Notes: generated from the sequence alone by a model not told the origin. Counted from the first letter of the stretch, positions 26,333 to 34,899 are shown. The stretch is DNA of 64,000 bases from Pyrinomonadaceae bacterium (GCA_013811945.1 JACCUI010000255.1:1-64000), one strand, 5' to 3'. Numbers and translations: made by a program.

Positions 26333-27460
26333 ATGAGACTACAACTAGAGAGAATCGAACTCAGGGAGATCGAGCTGCCGCTCAAGTCTCCGTTCGAGAC
26401 TAGCTTCGGTCGCACCACGCGGCGTCGAATCCTTATCGTCAGAGCGGTCGACAAAACAGGTGATTGCGGTTACGGCGAATGCGTAGCCCCAGAAGGTCCT
26501 TTCTACAATCACGAAACCGTCGACACGGCGTGGCTGATCACTGCCAAGTATGTCGCGCCGATTTTGGCCCGAGCCCGTGTCGAAACTGCAAGCGAAGTCA
26601 ACGCCGCACTCGCACCAATTCGCGGCAACCGGATGGCTAAGGCCGGCGTTGAGGCGGCGGTTTGGGACCTGGAAGCGAAACTCGCGGGCCGCCCGCTCTG
26701 GCAGCATCTCGGAGGCATACGGGATGAGATCGCTTGTGGGGTTTCTATTGGTTTACAGGAAACGGTGGAAGCGTTAATCGATAAAGTCACTAACGAACTG
26801 GAGTCCGGCTATCAGAGGATTAAGATCAAGATCAAACCGGGAAAAGATGTTCAGTTAGTTGAAGCAATTCGTTCTCGATTCCCTTCGATTACTCTCTCTG
26901 TTGATGCAAATTCCGCCTATTCTCTTAATGGGGATTTAAGTGTAGTTAGGCAGCTTGATCAGTATAACCTTTTGATGATCGAACAGCCGCTGGCACCCGG
27001 TGACCTTGTTGATCACGCAAAATTGCAGCGAGAAATCAAGACACCAATCTGTCTCGATGAGTCAATCGTCAGCCTTGCTGATGCGCGTCACGCTTTTGAA
27101 TTAGGCTCATGCCGGATCATTAACATTAAGCTCGGACGCGTCGGGGGCCACACAGAAGTTCGACTGATTCAAGCATACGCGGTTGAGCACGGCATACCCG
27201 TATGGTGCGGCGGCATGCTCGAAGCGGGGATAGGGCGGGCGCACAACATCGCCTTGTCGACGCTGCCCGGCTTCACCCTACCCGGGGATGTCTCGGCCTC
27301 GGCGCGCTACTGGGAAGAGGACATCATCGAGCCGCCGGTCACTGTGAGCCGAAAAGGCACGATTAAAGCGCCAACAGGTCACGGCATCGGCTATGAAGTT
27401 AATGAAGCTCGCATCGAGGCCCTGACGGTCCGGAGGGAGACCGTTCATCTGACTTCTTAA
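26333..27460 (+). CDS. N-acylamino-acid racemase / o-succinylbenzoate-synthase-type enzyme
   Basis: A 375-residue enolase-superfamily enzyme of the muconate-lactonising subgroup, OSBS/NSAR family. Catalytic pieces are visible: the KxK motif in IKIKIKPG (Lys 164/166), metal ligands Asp 191 (SVDANSAY), Glu 217 (MIEQPL) and Asp 242 (CLDESI), and Lys 266 (NIKLGRVGG). The signature WCGGMLEAGIGRAHNIAL is diagnostic of the family. Enzymes of this family dehydrate SHCHC in menaquinone synthesis, racemise N-succinyl or N-acyl amino acids, or do both. With no other men genes here but with GNAT and D-aminoacylase-like neighbours, racemisation is the better guess. The start at 26333 follows AAGGTGGAGG. 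L-Ala-D/L-Glu epimerase is less likely given the signature. Confidence 0.85.
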   Translation: MRLQLERIELREIELPLKSPFETSFGRTTRRRILIVRAVDKTGDCGYGECVAPEGPFYNHETVDTAWLITAKYVAPILARARVETASEVNAALAPIRGNRMAKAGVEAAVWDLEAKLAGRPLWQHLGGIRDEIACGVSIGLQETVEALIDKVTNELESGYQRIKIKIKPGKDVQLVEAIRSRFPSITLSVDANSAYSLNGDLSVVRQLDQYNLLMIEQPLAPGDLVDHAKLQREIKTPICLDESIVSLADARHAFELGSCRIINIKLGRVGGHTEVRLIQAYAVEHGIPVWCGGMLEAGIGRAHNIALSTLPGFTLPGDVSASARYWEEDIIEPPVTVSRKGTIKAPTGHGIGYEVNEARIEALTVRRETVHLTS

Positions 27461-27556
27461 TCAACGTCAGAGGCAGACGGTAGACAGACCTGACGAGAAA
27501 AGACCAGGGCTCAATCGTTGAAAGTCATGGACGACGTCCAAGATCAATCTTTACCT

Positions 27557-28729
27557 ATGAAGCAAGAAAGAAACCCTATAACACGGCGCGAAATACTCAA
27601 GCGAGTGGCGGTCGCCAGCGTGGGCGCGCTCGCCGCGCCGATGTTTAATCGCGGGCGTTACCGGATTGCTGCCGGTTCTTTGACCGAATACTCGGCGCGG
27701 GCGATCGATCTAGTTAATCGCTCCACCGTCATAGACATGCTCAGCATACTGACGCTTGACTTTTCCACGCAGGCGAGGTGGATGGCAGACCCTGAAAGTT
27801 TTACGGCAACCGACCTCCAGCCATACAAAGATTCAGGCATCAACATCATTCATCCCGCGATTGGATTGGGCGGGCCGGAGGCTCACCAGCAGGCAATAAA
27901 GTTCTTCGCATCGTGGAATGGATTTATCGCCAACGCCGACGAAAACTTCATGCGCGTGGATAGCACGGCAGACTTAAACCGGGTGAAAAAATCAGGCAAG
28001 ATCGGCATTCTGCTCGGCCTGCAAAATTCAGATCAGTTCCGCGGGCCCGAAGACGTTGACTTTTTCCGCGGACTCGGACAGCGGGTCTCGCAACTCACTT
28101 ACAATTCGCGCAATCTCATCGGCAACGGCTCGACCGAGCGGCGCGACGACGGCATTTCAGACTTCGGCGTAGCAATCATCGAGCGCATGAACAAGGTCGG
28201 AATGGCCGTTGACGTATCACACTGCGGCGACCGCACCACCCTCGACGCCTTCGAGATTTCTAAAAAGCCCGTGCTGATTACACACTCCAACTGCCGTGCG
28301 CTCGTGCCGGGCCACCCCCGTTTGAAGACCGACGAAGCGATCAAGAGGGTGGGCGCGGCCGGGAGCGTCATGGGAATCACAGGCGTGCGGATGTTTGTTA
28401 AAGGAGATGAGCCCACAACCATCGAGCATGTGCTGGATCATTTCGATCACGTGACAAAGCTGATTGGACCAGAGCATCTGGGTGTCGGCAGCGACATGGA
28501 CCTTCGCGGGTACGACGCGATGCCGCCGGAGCTTAACAAGAGACTGCGCGCCAGTTACAAGGGGAGCTATGGCTTTCGAGAGAAGATTGATATTGAAGGT
28601 CTGAATCATCCAAGGCGCATGTTTGATCTGACCGAAGGGCTGATCCGCCGGAAATATAGCGGCAAGGACATTGAATTGATCCTTGGCGGAAACTTCAAGC
28701 GGGCGCTCGCTCAGATTTGGACGGTCTAA
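27557..28729 (+). CDS. Tat-exported M19 (renal dipeptidase-like) homologue lacking half of the metal site
   Basis: A 390-residue protein with a Tat signal (ITRREILKRVAVASVGAL). The M19 barrel is recognisable: VDVSHCGDRTTLDAFEIS (His 222), VLITHSNCRAL (His 243) and LGVGSDMDLRG (Asp 313). However, the DGHNDL-type HxD is replaced by VIDMLSIL (about 59-66), and the bridging Glu by Gln 156 (GLQNSDQF). A binuclear zinc site as in renal dipeptidase cannot form in the usual way. M19 enzymes accept a D-residue at the second position of dipeptides, which suits this locus, but here the activity may be lost or changed. The start at 27557 was chosen by comparison with the Tat leader at 21255; no clear ribosome-binding site. 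Confidence 0.85.
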   Translation: MKQERNPITRREILKRVAVASVGALAAPMFNRGRYRIAAGSLTEYSARAIDLVNRSTVIDMLSILTLDFSTQARWMADPESFTATDLQPYKDSGINIIHPAIGLGGPEAHQQAIKFFASWNGFIANADENFMRVDSTADLNRVKKSGKIGILLGLQNSDQFRGPEDVDFFRGLGQRVSQLTYNSRNLIGNGSTERRDDGISDFGVAIIERMNKVGMAVDVSHCGDRTTLDAFEISKKPVLITHSNCRALVPGHPRLKTDEAIKRVGAAGSVMGITGVRMFVKGDEPTTIEHVLDHFDHVTKLIGPEHLGVGSDMDLRGYDAMPPELNKRLRASYKGSYGFREKIDIEGLNHPRRMFDLTEGLIRRKYSGKDIELILGGNFKRALAQIWTV

Positions 28730-28768
28730 ATCAGTCTTTACGGGATTGCAACAGAAGCAGAAAGACAT

Positions 28769-28825
28769 GATCCACGAAATCACACAAATCTTTTCGCGTA
28801 ATTTGATTCGAGTGGTTTCGTGGAT
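28769..28825. repeat. Palindromic repeat family R1, copy d
   Basis: GATCCACGAAATCACACAAA pairs with TTCGAGTGGTTTCGTGGAT across about 20 bases. It lies between the dipeptidase homologue and the next serine hydrolase. Confidence 0.82.
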
Positions 28826-28953
28826 AGTTTTTCTTTGTGTCCCAATCTCGTTAGTTTCGATTTAGATTCCAGCTAAAAATCGCAACCAGTCCGATTTCGG
28901 GCTGGATGGAAATAGCTCAGGACAAGAGTTGTTAACAAAATCGGAGGATTGTC

Positions 28954-30774
28954 ATGAAACTACGTCGACACATCTGGCTGATCGGCCTTTTGCTTGCAAC
29001 TCTGACAAGCGGACAGTTTGCTCACGCCCAAGAAGCGCCGCTCGGCGGGTTTGACGATTATGTGAACAAGTCCATTCGCGAATGGGAAGTGCCGGGCCTC
29101 GCCATCGCAATAATCAAGGATGATCGAATTGTGCTTGCGAGAGGTTACGGGGTGAGAAAGCTCGGCGATCCGAGATCGGTTGACGAGCGCACGCTGTTTG
29201 CTATTGGCTCGTCCTCAAAGGCTTTTACCGCCGCTGCGGTCGCCATGCTCGTCGATGATGGCAAACTCAAGTGGGATGATCCGGCGACGAAGTATCTTCC
29301 GGGCTTTGAGACGTTCGACCCGCACGTAACACGCGAACTGTCTGTGCGCGACCTGCTGTCGCACCGCAGCGGGCTGGAACGCGGCGACTTTCTGTGGTAC
29401 GGCACTGAGTACGACCGCGACGAAATTCTCCGTCGCACCCGTTTTCTTAAACCAACATGGAGTCTGCGAAGCACATTCGGCTATCAAAACCTCATGTTTT
29501 TGGCGGCCGGGCAGGTCGTCGCTAAGCTACACGGCAAGAGTTGGGATGAATTCATTCGGCAACGCATCTTCTCACCTCTCGGCATGACTTCGAGCAGCAC
29601 TAGCATCAGGGACTTCAAAAACGCGGACAACGTAGCGACGCCTCACGCCAAGATCGAAAACAAAGTCGAATCTATCCCGTGGCGCAACATTGACAACATC
29701 GCTCCCGCCGGCTCGATCAACTCAAACGTTCTGGAAATGGCGCAGTGGATACGGCTGCAATTAGGCGATGGCGTCTATCAGAAACAACGACTGCTCAGTT
29801 CCGGCGCCGTCAAAGAGATGCACACGCCTCAGACTATCATCCGGCTCCAGGGTCCGATGGAGTTGCTCTATCCTGAAGCCCATTTTCTGTCTTACGGATT
29901 GGGCTGGTTCCTGAGTGACCACCGAGGCCGGAAAGTTGTTGAACACGGCGGCGCCATCGACGGGATGAGGGCGCAGGTGGCAATGATCCCTGAGGAGAAA
30001 CTCGGCGTAATCATCCTCACAAACCTGCACGGCACGCCGCTGCCTCATGCTTTGATGTACAAGGTCTTCGATGCTTACCTGGGCGCACCGCGACAGCGCG
30101 ACTGGAGCGCGGAATTGCTAAAGACGATTAAGGCCCTTGAGGGGCAAGGCAAGGAGGCGGAAAAAAAGCTGGAGGCGGAGCGGGTCAAAGACACCAGAGC
30201 CTCGCTCGCGCTGGAGAAGTACGTGGGAACGTACAAGAACGACTTATACGGCGACGTTAAGGTGACGAACGAGAACGACAAACTGAAATTGAGTTTCGGC
30301 TCTGCTTTCTCTAGTGGTTTGGAGCATTGGCACTACGATACCTTCCGAGCAAAGTTCGTCGCTGCCGGAGTCACCAAAGCTTATGTGTCGTTCGCTCTAA
30401 ACGCGCAGGGCAAGACAGAAACTGTGACGTTAAATCTGCCGGGCGTGGCGGACTATCCGTTCAAACGAGCGCCCGAATCGGCAGACGCCGCCGCCGTTTC
30501 CATGAGCGAAGAGGAACTGAAGAAATTCGCTGGTAAGTACGAATCAAAGACCCCGCCGATAGAGGTAAGCCTCGAACTGGTCGGCGGTAAGCTGAAGGCG
30601 GTCGTGCCGGGCCAGCCCGTCTATGATCTCGTGCCGGTCGCCCCATCGCGCTTTCGCATCGGGGGGGCGCCCGATGGCTTTTTCATTCAGTTCGAAATGG
30701 CCGAAGCCAAGCCGAAGAGCTTAACTTTTTTGCAAGGCTCAGGACCAAGCCTCGTATTGCTGCCCAAGCAGTAA
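28954..30774 (+). CDS. Exported serine hydrolase with two C-terminal beta domains
   Basis: A 606-residue class-C beta-lactamase-fold protein with a signal peptide (IWLIGLLLATLTSGQFAHA). SSSK (Ser 86-Lys 89), YQN and EHGGAID (HGG as third motif) form an apparently complete active site. Two lipocalin-like segments follow (YVGTYKNDLYGDVKV and FAGKYESKTPPIEVSLEL). It is the complete counterpart of the gene at 24750. A GGAGG site lies seven bases before the ATG. In this family, members act as D-aminopeptidases or D-amino-acid amidases, and others as esterases; the locus favours peptides containing D-residues. The two copies bracket the racemase and dipeptidase genes. Confidence 0.9.
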   Translation: MKLRRHIWLIGLLLATLTSGQFAHAQEAPLGGFDDYVNKSIREWEVPGLAIAIIKDDRIVLARGYGVRKLGDPRSVDERTLFAIGSSSKAFTAAAVAMLVDDGKLKWDDPATKYLPGFETFDPHVTRELSVRDLLSHRSGLERGDFLWYGTEYDRDEILRRTRFLKPTWSLRSTFGYQNLMFLAAGQVVAKLHGKSWDEFIRQRIFSPLGMTSSSTSIRDFKNADNVATPHAKIENKVESIPWRNIDNIAPAGSINSNVLEMAQWIRLQLGDGVYQKQRLLSSGAVKEMHTPQTIIRLQGPMELLYPEAHFLSYGLGWFLSDHRGRKVVEHGGAIDGMRAQVAMIPEEKLGVIILTNLHGTPLPHALMYKVFDAYLGAPRQRDWSAELLKTIKALEGQGKEAEKKLEAERVKDTRASLALEKYVGTYKNDLYGDVKVTNENDKLKLSFGSAFSSGLEHWHYDTFRAKFVAAGVTKAYVSFALNAQGKTETVTLNLPGVADYPFKRAPESADAAAVSMSEEELKKFAGKYESKTPPIEVSLELVGGKLKAVVPGQPVYDLVPVAPSRFRIGGAPDGFFIQFEMAEAKPKSLTFLQGSGPSLVLLPKQ

Positions 30775-30985
30775 GTGGGTCAGTACCACCACGAGGATAG
30801 GGGGTGGGTCCTGAGTAGCGACTCACTCATGCCACGGCCGATGAGGTCAGTACCACCACGCGGTGGCGGGTGGGTCCTTGTTAGCATGCTCAATCATCGA
30901 ATTCTGAGGATGGTACTGACCTGGTGAGACCGCGGCTTGAGTGATGAGTAGCCGACCCACCCGCTAGTGCGTGGTGGTACCGACC
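30775..30985. repeat. Cluster of family R8 repeats, two direct and one inverted
   Basis: Copies at 30775-30811 and 30845-30877 share GGTCAGTACCACCACG and GGGTGGGTCC. An inverted copy at 30954-30985 reads GACCCACCCGCTAGTGCG then GTGGTGGTACCGACC, and a partial inverted copy TGGTACTGACC lies at 30911-30921. Paired TGAGTGATGA words lie between. The copies can fold on each other in several registers. The 280-base gap holds no gene. Confidence 0.85.
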
Positions 30986-31056
30986 TCATGAGATCGCTGC
31001 ATGAGTGATGACCTGTTAGCAGATATCGAAACCTGAAAAATACAAAGGACACCGCC

Positions 31057-33027
31057 GTGAGAAAATTGATGCCTTTGATGATGCTCGGTTTAATCCTTTT
31101 CTCGTCCGTGTGGGGACAGGTTCCGAATTTGCCAACTACCCCGAACCGAGAAGGAAACGCGCAACTAACGGCGGACAAAACTCCTTCAGGTGTCCACGAG
31201 TTGACGGCTTTGGATGTGGAGGCTTTTCTCGATGGAATTGTGCCACTGCAACTTGAGCGAGATGACATTGCAGGCGCTACAGTCGCTATCGTCAAGGATG
31301 GAAAGCTGTTGTTCGCTAAGGGGTATGGTTACTCCGATTACGAAAAGAAAAAGACCGTCTCGGCCGATGAGACACTGTTTCGACCTGGCTCGGTGTCCAA
31401 GCTGTTCACTTGGACGGCGATGATGCAGTTGGCTGAACAAGGCAAGCTCGACCTTGACCGCAACGTGAACGATTACCTTGATTTCAAGATTCCCGATGCC
31501 TTCGGGCAGCCCGTCACGCTTAAGAACTTACTGACTCATACTCCCGGATTTGAGGAGCAAATTAAAGACCTGTTTACGATCGGTTCCGAAAGTCCCAATC
31601 TTGGGGGATATCTGAAGACCCACATTCCGAGGCGAATATATCCTCCTGGGACAGTGCCTGCTTACTCTAACTATGGGGCGGCGCTGGCCGGATATATCGT
31701 CGAGCTTGTTTCGGGCCGCCCCTTCCACGAATATGTCGAGGAGAATATTTTTAAACCCCTCGGCATGATTCATTCAACTTTTCGCCAACCTCTTCCGCCT
31801 GCTCTTGCTCCATTCATGTCTAATGGTTATCAACTGGCATCCGATGAACCGAAGCCGTTTGAAGTAGTAGTCCCTTTTCCAGCGGGAAGTATGAGCAGCA
31901 CTGCCGCCGACATGTCTCGCTTCATGCTCGCTCATCTGCAAGACGGGCAATTCGGCGACGCCCGGATACTGCGCCCAGAGACCGCGCGGCTCATGCACAG
32001 TCGCCTGTTCGCTTTAGACCAGGCGGCTAACGCGATGGCATATGGCTTCTACGAAGAATCAAGAAACGGGCACCGGATCATCGGCCATGCGGGAGACACC
32101 CTCTACTTCCATAGCGACCTGCACCTGATTCCAGACGCGGGCGTTGGATTTTTTGTGTCGCACAACAGTTTGGGGAGCGGAAACCCTCTGCCCCGAACGA
32201 CCCTGTGGGAGATGTTCCTGGATCGGTATTTTCCATACACCGCTCCAGCTACGCCGACGCTAGACAGTGCGAAAGAAGATGCCACAGCGGTAAGCGGCTC
32301 ATATATTTTAAGCCGCCGGAGCGAGACGTCATTTTTGAAGGCGGCAACATTGATTGGAGAGTTCACCGTCTCGCCGGTTGGGGACGGAATGATCGAGGTG
32401 GCTCAACTGACAGGCCCGAACGGAAAGCCCAAACGGTGGCGGGAAGTGGCCCCTATGACATTTCTCGAAACAAACGGGCGGGACAAACTCATATTCAAAC
32501 CAGACCAGAATGGTCGGATGCAGGTGATCTTGCCTTACCCGTTTTTCGTCGGTCAAAGAGTTGGACTATTCGAGAACAATAAGATTCTCTTACCAGTGAT
32601 TGGGATTTCGCTTCTGATCATGCTTCTGACTCTGGTTTTGTGGCCCCTCGCGTGGTTTGTGAGGAGACATCACGGCCACAAGCTGGAGTTGACACCAATT
32701 GAACGTCGCCTGCGGCTGGCAGTGCGGATCGTTTTTGCGTTGGTTCTATTTTTTATGGCGGCTATGACAGGTCTTGTTGTGTACGCCTCGACGCATATCT
32801 GGTTCCTCAGCGATCGCGGGAATACCTGGTTTCATCTTGCTCAGGTGATTGGCGTTCTCGGAGCGATTGGAACGCTGGTCGTATTCTATAACGCTATCCA
32901 GTCTTGGCGGAATCAGGAGAAGAGAATCTGGAGCAAGCTCCAAGCCACCCTCTTTGTGCTGGTGTGCTTCGGTTTCCTCTGGTTCGCCTTTGCGGGAAAT
33001 TTATTACGTTTCAGCTCGAATTATTGA
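31057..33027 (+). CDS. Membrane-anchored serine hydrolase
   Basis: A 656-residue protein with a signal peptide (MRKLMPLMMLGLILFSSVWG) and a class-C beta-lactamase-like domain: SVSK (Ser 112-Lys 115), YSN and GHAGDT. The C-terminus has four transmembrane helices (about residues 508-532, 550-575, 590-612 and 625-650), the form seen in FmtA/Pbp-like membrane serine hydrolases. It is distant from the three paralogues upstream. GTG 31057 follows AAAGGACACC. Probably acts on peptides or D-amino-acyl esters on the periplasmic side, by family analogy. The C-terminal helices are not required for catalysis in relatives and suggest tethering or coupling to transport. Confidence 0.9.
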   Translation: MRKLMPLMMLGLILFSSVWGQVPNLPTTPNREGNAQLTADKTPSGVHELTALDVEAFLDGIVPLQLERDDIAGATVAIVKDGKLLFAKGYGYSDYEKKKTVSADETLFRPGSVSKLFTWTAMMQLAEQGKLDLDRNVNDYLDFKIPDAFGQPVTLKNLLTHTPGFEEQIKDLFTIGSESPNLGGYLKTHIPRRIYPPGTVPAYSNYGAALAGYIVELVSGRPFHEYVEENIFKPLGMIHSTFRQPLPPALAPFMSNGYQLASDEPKPFEVVVPFPAGSMSSTAADMSRFMLAHLQDGQFGDARILRPETARLMHSRLFALDQAANAMAYGFYEESRNGHRIIGHAGDTLYFHSDLHLIPDAGVGFFVSHNSLGSGNPLPRTTLWEMFLDRYFPYTAPATPTLDSAKEDATAVSGSYILSRRSETSFLKAATLIGEFTVSPVGDGMIEVAQLTGPNGKPKRWREVAPMTFLETNGRDKLIFKPDQNGRMQVILPYPFFVGQRVGLFENNKILLPVIGISLLIMLLTLVLWPLAWFVRRHHGHKLELTPIERRLRLAVRIVFALVLFFMAAMTGLVVYASTHIWFLSDRGNTWFHLAQVIGVLGAIGTLVVFYNAIQSWRNQEKRIWSKLQATLFVLVCFGFLWFAFAGNLLRFSSNY

Positions 33028-33230
33028 GGCGGCGATTGTGAGTATGAGACCCAAGAAAGACCTCAGCGGATGAGCAGGACTTTTAATTGAGATGAGTTTA
33101 CAACTAGAGCGCAAGTTAAACATTCAGAGCGCGAGTGGGTCAGGACACCTCTTACTCCGATTCCTTCGGGGCGAGAATTCTTACCAGCGGAAGCCTTGAT
33201 TTAAAAAATCTTGAGAGGGGATCGGAGACA

Positions 33231-34394
33231 GTGCCGACGAAGACCCGACCGGATATTAGAACAATCACACGACTGGTTCCTTCCAGCGGAAATCTCGTGC
33301 AAGGCCAATCAGAGTTGGCCATCAACCCAGCCCTTGCCCGGGCGGCCAGCGAGGTGATTCACGCTAGTCAAAACCACTATAGCCGCGCGGAAGGTGTCAT
33401 CGAGCTACGCAACGCAGTGGCCCAAAAGATCGCCTTATTCAACGGCATGAAGGTTGACCCGAAGGTTACACCGCCTGAGTTATTAATCACTGCCGGCGCG
33501 ACAGGCGGTCTTATTGCTATCGCTCATACCCATCTGAAGGGTACTTCAGCCCTCGTTTTCGAGCCTTACTACCCCTACCACCGTCGAATTCTTGATGAAC
33601 TAGGCGGATCGACCGAGGTTTTACCATTGCATGGTGAAAACCTGGAATTAGATGGAGATGAATTGCGCGACCGCTGCCGCAAGATGAAGAATCGCCAGCC
33701 CTTCCCGCTGCGCGCCATCATCGCCTGCACTCCGGTGAATCCGACCGGTAAAGTCTTTACGAGAAGCGAACTCGAGATGGTGGCGGAGGTTTGTCAGGAA
33801 TTTGATCTCCTCTGCATTGCGGATGAGGTTTATGAGCACTACGTAGTTGGTGATAGAACGCACGTTTCCATCGCTACGCTCGATGGAATGTGGGAGCGCA
33901 CGCTCACGGTCAACTCATTTTCCAAGTCGTGGAACATCTCGGGTTGGCGACTCGGCTACGTTTACGGCACCAATCGACTCGTTGCTCCTCTAAATAATAC
34001 CATTAACGTCTTCTATGTGTGCTCACCGACGCCGCTTCAACGCGCACTCTCTGAGGTGCTGATGTCGGACCCGCACTACTACACTGAATTACGCGGGCAA
34101 TTTACTCTCAAACGCCGCATTGCGGCCGAAGCCTTAGAGCAGGTGGGATTCCGGATTTATGACTCAGGATCAGCTTTTTATATATGGGCGCGCATTCCGG
34201 AAGGCCACAAAGATGCAATGCAGCTCAACGAGATGTTGATCAGCCAGGCTGGGGTGGCTGGAGTGCCGGGCAGCGCCTTCGCCGATAGCGATCTGTACGA
34301 CGGCTACATGCGCTTTTGCATCGCACGCGAAGACGAGATTTTAAAAGGTGCGCTCGACAAAATTCAGACCGCACTATCGGAAAAGCATATGTAG
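33231..34394 (+). CDS. PLP-dependent class I/II aminotransferase
   Basis: A 387-residue fold-type I aminotransferase. SSGNLVQGQSELAINPALA opens the N-terminus, ACTPVNPTGKVF is the substrate/PLP region, CIADEVYEHYVV holds the Asp and Tyr contacting PLP, and SFSKSWNISGWRLGY has the Schiff-base Lys; FCIAREDEIL near the end holds the carboxylate-binding Arg. The start GTG 33231 follows GGAGA and matches the usual family start; an earlier in-frame start at 33135 adds 32 atypical residues. It could move the amino group of amino acids released by the island's peptidases into the central pool; its substrate is unknown. A truncated amino-acid permease gene follows 29 bases later. Confidence 0.88.
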   Translation: MPTKTRPDIRTITRLVPSSGNLVQGQSELAINPALARAASEVIHASQNHYSRAEGVIELRNAVAQKIALFNGMKVDPKVTPPELLITAGATGGLIAIAHTHLKGTSALVFEPYYPYHRRILDELGGSTEVLPLHGENLELDGDELRDRCRKMKNRQPFPLRAIIACTPVNPTGKVFTRSELEMVAEVCQEFDLLCIADEVYEHYVVGDRTHVSIATLDGMWERTLTVNSFSKSWNISGWRLGYVYGTNRLVAPLNNTINVFYVCSPTPLQRALSEVLMSDPHYYTELRGQFTLKRRIAAEALEQVGFRIYDSGSAFYIWARIPEGHKDAMQLNEMLISQAGVAGVPGSAFADSDLYDGYMRFCIAREDEILKGALDKIQTALSEKHM

Positions 34395-34423
34395 AGCCTG
34401 AGCAGCCGGGAGGTTCGCATCTC

Positions 34424-34555
34424 ATGACAAGTGTGCCGCGCACGCTCGGGTCGCGGGCTCTGATCCTGGTGACCATCGGATCAGTGATAGGCTCAGGTAT
34501 CTTCCTCGTCCCCCGGCGCGGTGCTGCGCCAAGTGGATGGTTTCATTCTCCATAA
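34424..34555 (+). pseudogene. Truncated APC-family amino-acid permease
   Basis: A good GGGAGG site and ATG at 34424 open TSVPRTLGSRALILVTIGSV and IGSGIFLVP, the unmistakable first helix of APC-superfamily amino-acid permeases. After Pro 30 the sequence no longer resembles a permease, and it stops at 34555. The gene was evidently co-transcribed with the aminotransferase. About 400 residues are missing and not found nearby, so a deletion removed them. Confidence 0.65.
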
Positions 34556-34841
34556 GACGCACTACGACTATCTCGCAGCTCTTTCTACCAGTGAGATCGC
34601 GGCACTGACCAAGCGGCATTACTTTGTGCGTAATTACCGTCGGGCAGCCTCAACTCGTCTTCGAAGGGCCGCTGCTGAGTCATTTCCTGGCTGCCCGAGC
34701 GTTCCCAACTGGGGCTTCAACTCCCACCCCTTTACCAAACCGCTACCTCATTACTTTCATCGCGCCCTCTTCGTGGACGTTCACCGAGGCGAAGTCCGGC
34801 AACATTAAGATCGAGCCGCCGTCCGACGTGATTCTCCGCGC
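34556..34841. other. Patchwork of unrecognised gene fragments
   Basis: Open stretches such as DGFILHKTHYDYLAALST (plus strand, from about 34528) and PLPNRYLITFIAPSSWTF (to about 34845, in another frame) look like pieces of real proteins because of their composition. They have no start, are in different frames, and I cannot name them. They probably record the deletion that removed the permease. Confidence 0.35.
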
Positions 34842-34871
34842 TTGATTTAAGACGAACGTTCGTGCTATATA
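34842..34871 (+). promoter_or_regulatory. Promoter with perfect 12-bp palindrome, likely TetR autoregulation
   Basis: TTGATT (34842-34847) and TATATA (34866-34871), 18 bases apart, make a plausible promoter. Inside the spacer lies the perfect palindrome ACGAACGTTCGT (34852-34863). An operator in this place would block RNA polymerase directly. The TetR-family gene starts about 30 bases downstream, so autorepression is the simple reading. Confidence 0.65.
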
Positions 34872-34899
34872 CCGGCAACTGGTATCTGGGGTTTTGCTT

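Noticed and set aside
26333-27460. L-Ala-D/L-Glu epimerase
   Set aside because: The WCGGMLEAGIGRAHN signature and metal-site spacing fit the OSBS/NSAR family better than dipeptide epimerases.
33092-33126. Similarity of ATGAGTTTACAACTAGAG to the start of the racemase gene at 26333
   Set aside because: Only about 20 bases match and the frame soon ends; too short to claim a duplicated gene remnant.
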